DNA of 64,000 bases, from NCBI GenBank assembly GCA_029204225.1, contig CM055105.1:49419227-49483226 (forward strand), read 5' to 3'. Position numbers and translations under genes: made by a program. The notes below the pieces were generated by a model, which worked only from the letters and a program-made list of their open reading frames with translations, had not been told where the DNA came from and searched no databases. This document shows, piece by piece, positions 30,308 through 43,385 of this stretch. Each line of letters opens with the position of its first letter. Positions within the stretch are counted from its first letter, which is position 1. The DNA comes from Diphasiastrum complanatum. Lineage: Eukaryota; Streptophyta; Lycopodiopsida; Lycopodiales; Lycopodiaceae.

Positions 30308-32607
30308 TCAGGAATAGTGGACATCATGCTTATGATATTGCTCGCGCAGCCACTTGGAGCAGGTTCGAATCAGCATTTGTCTTCAACCAGCAAATGCTTT
30401 TGATCTCTGGGTGTAAGCCTTATCAGCATTGATGATAAAGCCTGAAGTGCACATCTCTTCGAAGATTTGTATGGAGTCTGCAGGAAAGTATTGTATCCGT
30501 AAATAGATCCTGGTATCCTCCATGTTAAGCGCCGGTTTGTTGGGATTGATGAAAAATTGTGGATCCTTCTCAAACCTTCGGCCCATGACAGTCATCAGAA
30601 ACTGGCAGAACTTGTGTTGTAGCTTGATTGTAGGATCGTCAGAATCGGAAGTTAACCTGCAAAAATTCTTGATGGATGTATGACATTCCTTCTGAGAAGA
30701 GAACGAGCCATCTATTATCGCAAAGTTGCAAGGATATGCTGATATGTTGTCTTCCGATCTCCATGCTAGCGCTCGTCTTCTACGAAAACTTGGGTCGAAT
30801 GAAGGATCATTCTGAATTTGCTTTGGTGATTGATCAAGCATTTCATAGATGTACGTATCTTTGAGGAATGGAGCTCTCCAACCGGTCGACGCAATTAAAT
30901 CTGGCTGAGAAGAGCTCCTGATCGAATTAGATGTCGTCGTTGGAACTGACTTGTCCCCGTCTTTTCGTCCTATCAGAGTCGACTTACTGGCATGCTTATG
31001 ATTTTGCTCACGTAGCCAGTTGAAGCAGTTTCGAGTCAGTATTTGTCTTCGACCAATAAATGCTTTTGATCTTTGAGTGTACATGTAACCCTCATCAGCA
31101 TTGATGATAAATCCTGAAGTGCACATCTCTTCGAAGATATGTATGGAGTCTGCAGGAAAGTATTGAATCCGTAAATAGATCCTGGTATCCTCCATGTGAA
31201 GGATCGCTTTGTTGGGATTGATGGAAAATTGTGGATCTTGCTCTAACATTTGGCCCATGACAGTCATCAGAAACTGGCAGAACTTGTGTTGTAGCTGGAT
31301 TGTAGGATCGCGAGAATCGGAACTCAGTTCCCAAAAATTATTGATTGATGTATGACATTCCTTCTGAGAAGAGAACGAACCATCTATTATCGCAAAGTTG
31401 CAAGGATATGCTGATATGTTGTCTTTCGATCTCCATGCTCGTCTTCTACGAAATCTTGGGTCGAAAGAAGGATCATTCTGGACTTGCTTTGGTGCTTGCT
31501 CAAGCCTTTCATTCACGTGCGTATCTTTGATCTTTGGTATCTTTGATATTTGCGTATCTTTGATCTTTGATATCTTTGATCAGAGTCGACTTACTGGCAT
31601 GCTTATGATTTTGCTCACGTAGCCAGTTGAAGCAGTTTCGAGTCAGTATTTGTCTTCGACCAGTAAATGCTTTTGATCTCTGGGTGTACATGTAACCCTC
31701 ATCAGCATTGATGATAAATCCTGAAGTGCACATCTCTTCGAAGATATGTATGGAGTCTGCAGGAAAGTATTGAATCCGTAAATAGATCCTGGTATCCTCC
31801 ATGTGAAGGACCGCTTTGTTGGGATTGATGGAAAATTGTGGATCTTGCTCAAACCTTTGGCCCATGATAGTCATCAGAAACTGGCAGAACTTGTGTTGTA
31901 GCTGGATTGTAGGATCGCGAGAATCGGAACTCAGTTCCCAGAAATTATTGATTGATGTATGACATTCCTTCTGAGAAGAGAACGAGCCATCTATTATCGC
32001 AAAGTTGCAAGGATATGCTGATATGTTGTCTTCCGATCTCCATGCTCGTCTTCTACGAAATCTTGGGTGAAAAGAAGGATCATTCTGGACTTTCTTTGGT
32101 GCTTGCTCAAGCCTTTCATTCACGTGCGTATCTTTGAGGACTGGAGCTCTCCAACCGGTAGACGCCATTAATTCTGGCTGAGAAGAGCTCCCGATCAAAT
32201 TAGATGCCGTCGTAGGAACTAACTTGTCCGCGTCTTTGCGTCCTACCAGAATTGAATTACTGATATCATGTGCCTCCAAATCTCTTCCGCATATAGATTT
32301 TGTAGTTTCTGATATTTTGGCCAAACGGATTTTCTCAGCCGTCGATACTATGTTCATTTCTAGGTCCTGCTCCATCTTCCTAAGCCGATGTTGGATCAAC
32401 AATCCTTTTCTGAGACTCTTCAGCCTCCTGTAAATGACGAAAATAAGAGGCGAAATCAGAAGGACAGAGAACATCGATAATGCAGAGAGGGAGAGAGAGA
32501 GAGAGAGAGATATTCCATGCATTGCATTCTATTTGTACTATTTCGGGTTAGACGTTGAGGCATTGTAGTCATATGTATAGAGCATTCCATCCTGAAAGGA
32601 GAACTTG
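30308..32607 (-). pseudogene. Gene P, copy 3: three modules, broken
   Basis: From the right: a remnant of exon 1 (to about 32607) and the intron with a short GA/CT tract. Exon 2 then has one full module (open from 32522 to 31509), a low-complexity linker KDIKDQRYANIKDTKDQRY made by reiteration of GTATCTTTGATCTTTG words, then module 1 again and module 2 (open from 31516). A C-to-T change creates a stop at 30383 after SKAFAG, shortening the end by about 24 residues. The extra module suggests unequal exchange between modules. Confidence 0.7.
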
Positions 32608-33840
32608 GATCAACAATCCTGTGTTGTGTGGAGATCATCACTCCTTTAGCAATGATCTTGCCATCCTTCTTGATGTTACATGTATATGTGGCAAACTCCA
32701 CAATCAAACCATTGTCAAGCAATTGCCCTACACTAAACAAGTTCTTAGTGATACTGAAAATGTAAAGCACTCCATCAATCTTGATCTTCCTTGAAGATCC
32801 CAAGCATAAAGGTATGGATCCTATTCCTTCTATCTTATAAGCATAATTATTTGCTATAAAAATTTATGTGATAGGTCCTTCATAGGTAGATAAGGTTGAA
32901 AAATACTCCCTCTTACTTGTCATGTGGGAGCTAGCCCCACTATCTATCCACCAAGGGTCTTCACCGCTTATGCTTGAAGATGAGAAACTTGACATCATGA
33001 CGAAATCTTAATGAGAGCTCTCCTCTTCCTCTTGACCAAGCTTTTCTTGACTTTGAGTTTGCTTCTTCTTGAAGCACTCCGAGGCATAGTGCCCCGTCTC
33101 GCCACAAAAGTAGCATTTGATCTTCGACTTATCCTTCTTTGGCTTGCTCGAGCTTTGACTTGCTTCTTCTTGAATGCAACACCTTTGCCTTTGTATTTTC
33201 TCTTCATCTTGATGAAAAGAGCCTTGTTATTTTTTTTTTTGAGGGAGAGCTTCTCCATCCTTGACTTGATGTGAGTTCTCCTACTCTCCTCGACCATGAG
33301 GAATCCTTGGAGATCTTCAAGTGAAGGCAACTTGCCCATGATTGCATAGCCTTGCACCAAGTTAGCAAAATCCATACTTAAACCATTCAAGATTGGTTGA
33401 ACATGATCACTTTCCTTAATGGAATCTCCTATGTAAGCAAGCTCTTTGTTTAAGTCCTTGACTCTCAGCACATATGGATTTGATTCTTCAAGGATATCAA
33501 CCTTGAAGTATTCTTGGATTCATATATCTTTTGAAGAGTTTCCCATGATTCTTGAGCCAAGATGCAAGCACCTACCTCCTTAAGAAGCTCATGAGCTACA
33601 TTCATTTTATACAATGGAGAGCAACCTTCCACCTCCTTTTGTATTTTGTAGCTTCTTGAGGGTGAATAGGCTCATCCTCTTCGCCACTCACTATATCCAT
33701 TAGATCTTGTAAAATAAGGATTGATTCCATTCTTAGCTTCCAAATTGAATAATTAGAAATATTCAATATATCATGTGAATCCAAAAGATATGCATTCATT
33801 GATCTCGACTGCCTCCTCCTTGATCTCGACTTCACAAGGA
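32608..33840 (-). pseudogene. Copia gag-protease relic C1b
   Basis: Same order as C1a: MNAYLLDSHD, MESILILQDLMDIVSGEEDE, LRVKDLNKELAYIGDSIKES (here with HVQPILNG), LPSLEDLQ, zinc-knuckle region, then WWIDSG-type protease and IFSITKNLFSVGQLLDNG. A run of 11 T near 33230 (33 bp downstream of SRMEKLSL) replaces codons and marks this subfamily, shared with the relic at 53376. The left end abuts gene P exon 1 sequence. Confidence 0.8.
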
Positions 33841-34860
33841 TATAGGATTCACCTAACCTGAACCAAAAGGAATCATATGCACATAAATATGCCTCTTCAA
33901 ATCATTCCTACGAGATCAGTTGAATCATCATGCAATAATCAATCCAAATATCTCACAAATCGAACAAAATTGAACACAATCTTGACTAGAATTGCATTCA
34001 CTTGATGAGCACTTGTCAAAAACTTTGGGCTGACCCTAAAATTTAATTTCTAAGATCTCAATAAGTCTAAGAACTAACTATGATAGTACTAAAGATAAGG
34101 ATCTACCTTCCTTATGATTGATTGAAAACTATGTGGCAGACCTACATGGTAGACCTATGTCCCTTTGTGTGAATATTTTCTGGATCCAAACATCTAGTGT
34201 GTGGCTATTAGGCTAGAGATAGCATGATATATTAATCTCAACATCAATTAGAGCGAGCTTCTGATCCATTTGAACACGAAACCTACAAGACTATTTGCTT
34301 CATGATGTAAATGTGAATCCAACTTTTCAACAATGTGATTCCCTAGTGCACAATGTATCACTATCATCACGTGGCAGAAAGTGATTCACTTTTGTGCATA
34401 TGTTCCATAGAGATGTGAGACACTTTACCGCAAATAGGCTTGAAAAAATTGGAAGGTAATTTGGTTGTACAAGAAGCAAGCGTTAAAGATTGTGCTCTCT
34501 TTCTCTTACCTTAAATGGTGCAAAAAGGCTACTAGAATATCGAACCAATAATATCACAAGCTACATTCAAATGTGCTAAGATAACACGAAAGTGCAGCAC
34601 AATTTGCTTATAATAGGCTACTTGCAAATGATCATAATCATGGTGAGCTGCAAACTCGATCTTTGCCATTACAAATTAGCCTACACTTGGTATAAATAGC
34701 ATCATTTCCACCAAAAAGAAACTTTCAGAGGAAGTTGATTTGTAGAAAAACTAGAATTTCAACCTCATAAAACTCTTTAAGAATCTAGGTCCTTAATTTT
34801 CTCATTTGGTGTAGCTATGTATGTAAGCAAATCTTGCTGAACATTACAAAAAAGTCCCAA
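33841..34860. repeat. Copia leader, flank repeat and pre-G tract
   Basis: Non-coding. Part of the 2.53-kb tandem unit; equivalent to 36371-37390. Confidence 0.7.
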
Positions 34861-35543
34861 TATCATGCTTTACTACCATGCTGCCATGCATGCTTTTTAG
34901 GAAATGCAAACAAACTCTGATGGGAGAAGATTTGATGCTGGCACTTCCTTCTTTAGGCATGGTAATGGAATTCAGAAGCTTTGAAAAGCTATAGCTTCAA
35001 ATGATTGATTTTCCATCTTTTAGTGGCGATCTATCATTCGCTACGACCATGCTTTATTACTCCTTCGCATCCTTGGACACCATCTACATACATCCACCAT
35101 GGATCCAGAGCGCCATCAATCTCCATTTTCAAAAACCCTAAGCTGCCGAGACATGCTACATTAGACAAGAATTGTCACATCTACGCATCCTTGGACACCA
35201 TCTACATACATCCACCGTGGATCCAGAGCGCCATCATCATCCATTTTCAAAAATCCTAAGCTGCCGAGACATGCTACATTACACAAAAATCATCACATCT
35301 AGCACAAGACAAATGCTGAGGGGTAGTGCTACTGGAGCTTGTCAAAACCACACATTCAACACCGATTTGGGTTGCTCTCTACTAGTACGTTATCGCGAAG
35401 AAACATCATCGTCTCCACATCCTATCAGAGCGACATTGCTCCAAATTTTTCCACAAATTTCTAGTCTCCATACATTACCGAGCAATACTCTACATACACT
35501 GCTCATAGAGCCGAGCCCCCATACTTTGCAATCATCGTGGACC
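34861..35543 (+). pseudogene. Gene G leader fragment, unit 1
   Basis: Leader of gene G with an internal direct duplication of about 125 bp (GCATCCTTGGACACCATC at 35067 and 35187). It is cut at CGTGGACCGAGCTC and fused to copia gag. No coding exon is reached. Confidence 0.65.
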
Positions 35544-36370
35544 GAGCTCTCCTCTTCCTCTTGACGAAGGTTTTCTTGACTTTGAGTTTGCTTCTTCTTG
35601 AAGCACTCCGAGGCATAGTGCCCTGTCTTGCCACAAAAGTAGCATTTGATCTTCGACTTATCCTTCTTTGGCTTGCTCGAGCTTTGACTTGGTTCTTCTT
35701 GAATGCAACACCTTTGCCTTTGTATTTTCTCTTGATCTTGATGGAAAGAGCCTTGTCATCTCCATCATTGAGGGAGAGCTTCTCCATCCTTGACTTGATG
35801 TGAGTTCTCCTACTCTCCTCGACCATGAGGAATCCTTGGAGATCTTCAAGTGAAGGCAACTTGCCCATGATTGCATAGCCTTGCACCAAGTTAGCAAAAT
35901 CCATACTTAAACCATTCAAGATTGGTTGAACAAGTTCACTTTCCTTAATAGAATCTCCTATGTAAGCAAGCTCTTTGTTTAAGTCCTTGACTCTCAGCAC
36001 ATATGGATTTGATTCTTCAAGGATATCAACCTTGAAGTATTCTTGGATTCATATATCTTTTGAAGAGCTTCCCATGATTCTTGAGCCAAGATGCAAGCAC
36101 CTACCTCCTTAACAAGCTCATTAGCTACATTCATTTTATACAATGGAGAGCCCCTTCCACCTCCTTTTGTATTTTGTAGCTTCTTGAGGGTGAATAGGCT
36201 CATCGTCTTCGCCACTCACTATATCCATTAGATCTTGTAAAATAAGGATTGATTCCATTCTTAGCTTCCAAATTGAATAATTAGAAGCATTCAATCTATC
36301 ATGTGAATCCAAAAGATATGCATTCATTGATCTCGACTGCCTCCTCCTTGATCTTGACTTCACAAGGATA
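35544..36370 (-). pseudogene. Copia gag relic C1c
   Basis: Gag from MNAYLLDSHDRLNASNYSIW to the zinc-knuckle linker KARASQRRISRRSN. Protease is absent because the sequence is cut at the tandem join. One stop follows NQIHMC near 35994. The subfamily is like C1a (MEKLSLNDGDDKAL, no T-run). Confidence 0.8.
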
Positions 36371-37390
36371 TAGGATTCACCTAACCTGAACCAAAGGGAA
36401 TCATATGCACATAAATATGCCTCTTCAAATCATTCCTACAATATCAGTTGAATCATCATGCAATAATCAATCCAAATATCTCACAAATCAAGCAAAATTG
36501 AGCACAATCTTGACTAGAATTGCATTCACTTGATGAGCACTTGTCAAAAACATTGGGCTGACCCTAAAATTTAATTTCTAAGATCTCAATAAGTCTAAGA
36601 ACTAACTATCATAGTACCAAAGATAAGGATCTACCTTCCTTTTGATTGATTGAAAACTACGTGGCAGACCTACATGGTAGACCTATGTCCCTTTGTGTGA
36701 ATATTTTCTGGATCCAAACATCTAGTGTGTGGCTATTAGGCTAGAGATAGCATGATATATTAATCTCAACATCCATTGGAGTGAGCTTCCGATCCATTTG
36801 AACACGAAACTTACAAGACTATTTGCTTCATGATGTAAATAAGAATCCAACTTATCAACAATGTGATTCCCTAGTGCACAATGTATCACTATCATCACAT
36901 GGCAGAAAGTGATTCACTTTTGTGCATATTTTCCATAGAGATGTGACACTTTACCGCAAATAGGCTTGAAAAAATTGGAAGGTAATTTGGTTGTACAAGA
37001 AGCAAGCGTTAAAGATTGTGCTCTCTTTCTCTTACCTTAAATGGCGCAAAAAAGCTACTAGAATATCAAACCAATAATATCACAAGCTACATTCAAATGT
37101 GCTAAGATAACACGAAAGTGCAGCACAATTTGCTTATAATAGGCTACTTGCAAATGATCATAATCATGGTGAGCTGCAAACTCGATCTTTGCCATTACAA
37201 ATTAGCCTACACTTGGTATAACTAGCATCATTTCCACCAGAAAGAATCTTTCAGAGGAAGTTGATTTGTAGAAAAACTAGAATTTCAACCTCATAAAACT
37301 CTTTAAGAATCTAGGTCCTTAATTTTCTCATTTGGTGTAGCTATGTATGTAAGCAAATCTTGCAGAACATTACAAAAAAGTCCCAATATC
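36371..37390. repeat. Copia leader, flank repeat and pre-G tract, unit 2
   Basis: Second copy of 33841-34860; non-coding. Confidence 0.7.
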
Positions 37391-38213
37391 ATGCTTTACT
37401 GCCATGCTGCCATGCATGCTTTTTAGGAAATGGAAACAAACTCTGATGGGAGAAGATTTGATGCTGGCACTTCCTTCTTCAGGCATATAAATGGAATTCA
37501 GAAGCTTTGAAAAGCTATAGCTTCAAAGGATCGATTTTCCATCTTTTAGTGGCGATCTATCATTTGCTACGACCATGCTTTATTACTCCTTCGCATCCTT
37601 GGACACCATCTACATACATCCACCATGGATCCAGAGCGCCATTATCATCCATTTTCAAAAACCCTAAGCTGCCGAGACATGCTACATTACACAAGAATCG
37701 TCACATCTATGCATCCTTGGACACCATCTACATACATCCACCGTGGATCCAGAGCGCCATCATCATCCATTTTCAAAAATCCTAAGCTGTCGAGACATGC
37801 TACATTACACAAAAATCGTCACATCTAGCACAAGCCAAATGCTGAGGGGTAGTGCTACTGGAGCTTGTCAAAACCACACATTCAACACCGATTTGGGTTG
37901 AAAGCTCTCTACTAGTACGTTATCGCGAAGAAACATCATCGTTTGCACATCCTATCAGAGCGACATTGCTCCAAATTTTTTCATAAATTTCTAGTCTCCA
38001 TACACTGCCGAGCAATACTCTACATACACTGCTCATAGAGCCGAGCCCCCATACTCTGCAATAATCGTGGACCGAGCCGAGCGTCCATACTATGCATTCA
38101 CTGTGGACCAAGTTGAGCGTCCATACTCTACATACAAAGTTGACTGAGCCGAGTCCATCAAAAGTCGACCGATCCGAAGCCCTCCACAGTCGATCGAGCC
38201 GAGACTCCAGTTG
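37391..38213 (+). pseudogene. Gene G leader fragment, unit 2
   Basis: As unit 1, including the 125-bp internal duplication, but extending further, to GAGACTCCAGTTG. There it joins gypsy protease sequence. The MSATTSS start is not reached. Confidence 0.65.
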
Positions 38214-38440
38214 TAAATAGATTTTAAAAACCATACTATGGTATTTAAAGATAAGTTTGACCAGATAGTCTCTATTTATGGGGAGACTAATGTACTCCCA
38301 TCAGCGATGGTTTCTTGGTCAAAGTTATGGAAAAACTACATAATTCTAAGTATGAGCTTTTTCATCTTGTTTTCAAATCTCGTATGCATTGTGATGTGAA
38401 TGTGTTAACATTCTTTAACGTCAAAAATTAGCCTTTAATG
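38214..38440 (+). pseudogene. Gypsy protease fragment (C-terminal end)
   Basis: Begins in the KIDFKNHTIVF region equivalent to 6868 and carries the downstream DKFDQIVSIYGETNVLPS segment with a frameshift. The active site is absent. Confidence 0.65.
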
Positions 38441-39510
38441 CAAGATTTTAAACAAGAGAGTTCAATGATGTTTTTCCTAAATAACTAAGATTTTTTGAGG
38501 TACATACTTCTAATTATATTGCAGTCCGTTGTTAGCACATAAACAAATTTTTCTGAAATGAAATCTTTGAAATGTTTCAGAAAAGAGCAAGAACATAAAG
38601 ATAGATATTCAATTTCAAAATTGCAGAAAACATCAAACAAAAAGTATCATTCACTTTTGATGTTAGGTAAGTATGACCAAGCAAACACAATATCATGGAA
38701 GGACTTGTGTATATAAGGCCAAAGATCTGTAATAAAATACAAGTGTAAAAGTGTCTCACATGAATGGTCCCAAATATTCTATTACAGTAGGGTAAATGTA
38801 AAAATATCTTTGCCTTGTTCTTGTGTGTGCTGAGTTGTAGTCGATCCACCGTATTCCTAGTGAGAGTTCTTCTATGCAGATCCTCAACATCCTGCGAGCC
38901 AGTTAATCCCTGTAAAAGTTTAGTCTTTTAGCCGGTAAGTCCTCTTTTGCACCACTCCCTTGTCCTTTCTTTCCTTTACATCATGTATACTTCTTTCTTT
39001 TTCCCATATTTTGTCCAGAAACCACCGAACTAGGGTTGTTTAGGTTGAAAGAACCAGGTCTTTCATTTGAGTTTTGGAAGAATTTATCTTGGACAACGAA
39101 AAAATTTGGTCTTTTGAGGAGGCGTTCAATCTCTCTGATGTTTTCAGCATCTCCTAAGTTGGCAAGGAGTTTAGCAGAAGGGTTTGCAGCAAATCAATCA
39201 TGTGCTAGCGTAAAAAGAGAAAAGTAGGTGTGACTTGACAACATCTCTGGCGAGCTTGTGTAGCCAAAGAAAAAAGCCATTCATTTGATTTTGGAAGAAT
39301 GCATCAGGGAAAAATTTACTAAGATTGTTCATCACGAAACACGATGACCCAAAAAAAAAAAATGACATGAAGACCCATTTTTTTTTTTTGTCTTTTTTTT
39401 TTAATTTTATAAAAAAAATATCCATATTTAAACAGCTTCAAATAAAGATATTGTAATGATAAAAAAAATGTTGTATTTTGCAAGAAAATTAATCAACCTA
39501 CTAAAATTTT
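38441..39510 (+). repeat. Downstream remnant of the gypsy-like region, copy 2
   Basis: Collinear with 7090-8190. Contains a 63-codon frame at 39036-39227 (LKEPGLSFEFWKNLSW...) that is broken in the first copy. No domain recognised. Confidence 0.6.
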
Positions 39511-40189
39511 GTTAATAGATTTTTGTTAATAATTGCGAATTAGCTTATATGAAATAATAATACTATTCAAAATAAAATCATTGGACACAACCATTAGAAT
39601 AACTAAAAAAAACCTTTTTGCTCATTAAAACAAAAGTTTTCAATGTTTTTTTAAAAATTTTAAAAGTGTTTTAAATTACAATTCTTGTATCAAGAAAAAT
39701 ATTTTTTAAATTATGACAAAATTTTATTCAGTATTTAAATCTTTACTTATATTTAAACATTAAATGATTGCAAATGAAATTATTTCAAAAAACTTCTTAT
39801 AAAAACACAACAAAAAATTAAAATATTAAAAACCTGACAGTTCATTACAATTTTAGTTTTGCTAATATTTAAATCATTAAAAAACTGCTAAATCTATATT
39901 TTTAATACAAACAAATTTAAAAACATTAAATTAATCAAAAAGATTTCAATACACAATATTTCAAGAAATATAAACGCAATTGTTTTCTAAAATGAAAGAA
40001 AATTTATTACTCCCAGAAATCATCAAGATCATTTACATTTTTTGTTTTTTTAAGGAGCCATTGCAGTGTCAATTGGCACCTCTTTCACAATTTCCTTGAC
40101 AACTGTAACCACATTTATCCTGAACTAGGACATCAGCAAACTCTCCTTTATTGCCCACTTTTCCACTAGTAGGAGGTTGGGGTTCTTTT
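39511..40189. other. AT-rich single-copy stretch with a short Cys-bearing relic
   Basis: 39511-40020 is very AT-rich and not repeated elsewhere in the window. On the minus strand about 40185-40060 can be read as a short frame with CGYSCQGNC, then a stop and one more Cys. This is too little to assign a family, and I see no gene. Confidence 0.4.
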
Positions 40190-40868
40190 TGATAAAAATA
40201 CACGCAAATAAACCCATTTGATTCTAGAAATGATGGAGAAAGCACCTACTTAAAATCCAAACAAGATCTAGAAGCTAGATTACTAATCAATGCATTGATT
40301 CCTAGTTTATCTTGGCTTGAACTCCATGAATTATCTCCAAAACTCTTCACACATGTGGATGTACGGCTTGCTGCTGCCTGCATACTATACCTACAACTCC
40401 AATCTCATTCAATGATTATAAAAAATCATAAGCCAATAGCATTCATCAGTCAAATCATAGACTCAAACTAGTCAAGAAGGAAAATCTCAATTTTGCTCAT
40501 AATTGGATGGAAATCCCATCACATATTTATACATGTAGAGCTCGAATTTGAGCGTATTACGGCTTCTATGTAATCATCACAACCTAACCCTAACATCCAA
40601 CCTAAAGATCCAGTTCATCCACCCTATTTTGGGTCGATACCTCGAGATCCAAAAACAATGCAAAAACTGCTATTTTAAGATCCTACTTTTTTTCTACTCT
40701 ATCTATGCACTCTTTGGACACATTCCAAAGGTACCATTCCAAAGCTAGGTTAATAATTTGACTTAGAATAAGGTATCCTATGCTTTTGGCATGTGTGACA
40801 TCCCACATCATGGCCTCAAAGTCATTTACAAGTGGAATTTATGCAAACTAACTTGTGTAAATTTAACA
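40190..40868 (-). repeat. Copia 3' LTR candidate of element C1d
   Basis: On the minus strand the LTR starts TGTTAAATTTACACAAG at 40868, directly after a purine tract. A TATA word (GTATAAATATG, near 40526-40536) lies about 330 bp in, as expected for an LTR promoter. The far end is uncertain; TTTTTATCA near 40190 would give 679 bp and partial end symmetry. No second LTR was found. Confidence 0.5.
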
Positions 40869-40878
40869 CTCCTCCTTA
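40869..40878 (-). other. Polypurine tract of C1d
   Basis: AAGGAGGAG immediately before the TG of the LTR on the minus strand, the usual plus-strand primer of LTR elements. Confidence 0.6.
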
Positions 40879-42000
40879 CAACTAGTTTGAAGATAACATA
40901 GAATTGCTATCAACCCTAGGGCTGACCTTAACTTCACAAATGCAGCTCTTTGAAGTGGTTTAGTGAGGATATCAGCAACACATTCACTACTTGCCACATG
41001 CTCCAAAGATATCTCCTTAGATTGCACCTCCTCTGACACAAAATGATGAGAGATCTCGATATGTTTCGGTCTTGCATGGAAGATTGGGTTGGTTGCAAGG
41101 TGTTGGACTGAAATGTTGTCATTGTAGAGAGTTGGAAAATCATCTAAACTTTGCTAAGGATCTTGGAAGTCCTAAGGCAAGCTCCTCCTTGCACATGATC
41201 TACATGGATTTTGAGTCGATGTGGCCAAGTCTTTTGTGCCATAGAATATGGTTGGATAGCTTGGTCTCCCTGGCTAGCATCACAATATTAGCATCCACAT
41301 AGGCATCTAGTTTGAACAATCTTCCAAACCTTATGCCTTTAGCAATGATCTTGCCATCCTTCTCGATGTTACATGTATTTGTGGCGAACTCCACAATCAA
41401 ACCATTGTCAAGCAATTGTCCCACACTAAGCAAGTTCTTAGTGATACTAGAAATGTAAAGTACTCGATCAATCTTGATTTTCCTTGAAAATCCCAAGGAT
41501 AAAGGTATGGATCCTATTCCTTCGATCTTACGAGCATAATTATTTGATTTAAAAATTGACTTGATAGGTCCTTCATAGGTAGATAAGGTTGAAAAATACT
41601 CCCTCTTACTTGTCATGTGGGAGCTAGTCCCACTATCTATCCACCAAGGGTCTTCACCTCTTATGCTTGAAGAAGAGAAACTTGGCATCATGACGAAATC
41701 TTCATGAGAGCTCTCCTCTTCCTCTTGACCAAGATTTGCTGGACTTTGAGTTTGCGTTTTCTTGAATAGATGCAAAATAGAAATGATTAAAAGACTAGAT
41801 ATCCCACTACCTAGGGACTTGATAAAGCTCAAAACTCGACCTCTCAATAAGATCCTACCCGATCTTAAGCCAAATCATATCTAGTAATGTTAACAAGAAT
41901 GGAAACTAGCATGAATTTGCATAAAAATTGGATGTAGAACTGCCTCCTCCTTGATCTCGACTTCACAAGGATATAGGATTCACCTAACCTGAACCAAAAG
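40879..42000 (-). pseudogene. Copia element C1d: protease, pre-integrase and RNase H end, integrase-RT deleted
   Basis: From right to left: gag leader (42000-41940); a gag remnant; a zinc-knuckle-proximal linker; protease with WWIDSGTSSHM and KNLLSVGQLLDNGL; pre-integrase ILWHKRLGHIDSKSM. Then comes a jump to NISVQHLATNPIFHARPKHI, EISHHFVSEEVQ and ADILTKPLQ, the classical end of copia RNase H. Integrase core and RT are missing, but the 3' end, purine tract and LTR start are kept, so this relic shows the true 3' terminus of the family. In-frame DSG is present at the protease site. Confidence 0.8.
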
Positions 42001-43385
42001 GAATCATATGCACATAAATATGCCTTTTCAAATAATTCCTACAAGATCAGTTGAATCATCAAGCAATAATCAATCCAAACTATGTCACAAATCAAGCAAA
42101 ATTGAATACAATCTTGACTAGAATTGCATTCACTTGATGAGCAATTGGCAAGAACTTTGGGCTGACCCTAAAATTTAATTTCTAAGATCTCAATAAGTCT
42201 AAGAACTAACTATTACAGTACCAAAGATAAGGATCTACCTTCCCTTTGATTGATTGAAAACTACGTGGCAGACCTACGTGGTAGACCTGTATCCCTTTGT
42301 GTGAATATTTTCTAGATCCAAACATCTAGTGTGTGGCTATTAGGCTAGAGATAGCATGATATATTAATCTCAACATCCATTGGAGTGAGCTTCTGATTCA
42401 CTTGAACACGAAACTTACAAGACTATTTGCTTCATGATGTAAATGTGAATCCAACTTATCAACAATGTGATTCCCTAGTGCACAATGTATCACTATCATC
42501 ACGTGGCAGAAAGTGATTCACTTTTGTGCATATGTTCCATAGAGATGTGAGACAATTTACCGCGAATAGGCTTGAAAAAATTTGAAGGTAATTTGGTTGT
42601 ACAAGAAGCAAGCGTTAAAAAATGAAGGGGCCTAGACAAATTTTTTCAAGGCTATGTCCTTGGAGATGGCCAATAATCAACTCCAAGCATCTACGATGAA
42701 CTACAACAACACTTGGCTTAACACACAAGCTTCAAACTTTCAAGACTTCTTCAGGAACTACAAAGAACATGTTTAAGCTTAAAGACAAGTGGATGCAAAA
42801 ACATCAGTATGTCTTGAAAACTTCCATACATGTGTATACATTGTTAATTTTAGAGCCACATGCAAAGGGGGGTACCATTATGGTGCATTTTAGAGTAAGG
42901 GATCAAGCAAATACTTATAAAACTGGTATAGGGCAAGTTAGACACATTGATAAATTCATGAGAACAAGTTAATGAAGCTCAAAAAGTCATTTGGGGTGAG
43001 ATCTTGCCGAGTCCCAATTTGTTACCTTGCTATTTGTGAACTTGCCCCAAGATAAGGTGAAAAAAAACTTTTAATATTAGAATGACAACCATGAAGGTAT
43101 CATAGTTTCAATCGACGTCGATATAATTAAACAACAAAAATCATCACATACATGCAAACAAGATGGCAAGCACTCATCAATTTTTCTGTGCATGATTCGA
43201 GCCGGAGTGTCTTCATGCCCAAATTCCTAGAAATTGGAGATACCGGAACAACAAATTCACATTTTTCTAGAACCTATTGCATCATTATTTGATTGTGCTC
43301 TCTTTCTCTTACCTTAAATGGTGCAAAAAAGCTACTAGAATATCGAACCAATAATATCACAAGCTACATTCAAATGTGCTAAGAT
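42001..43385. repeat. Copia leader, flank repeat and related tracts
   Basis: Collinear with 54086-55480 in most of its length, including the tract GAAGGGGCCTAGACAAATTT (42620, 54733) and part of the flank repeat (42890-43160). No gene is seen. Confidence 0.6.

Larger units (their letters stand above)
33015..38072. repeat. Direct tandem duplication, period about 2.53 kb
   Basis: Unit 1 is about 33015-35543 and unit 2 starts at 35544. Anchors give the same offset: GAGCTCTCCTCTTCCTC at 33015 and 35544 (2529), GTGGCAGACCTACATGG at 34133 and 36661 (2528). Each unit holds a copia gag relic, the leader and flank, and the 5' part of gene G. The join at 35544 falls in GAGCTCTCC, a word close to GAGCTGAGC of gene G. 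Confidence 0.8.

Noticed and set aside
40050-40189. Metallothionein-like Cys-rich exon on the minus strand
   Set aside because: Only three clustered Cys (CGYSCQGNC) and one more after a stop; spacing does not match plant metallothioneins well enough.
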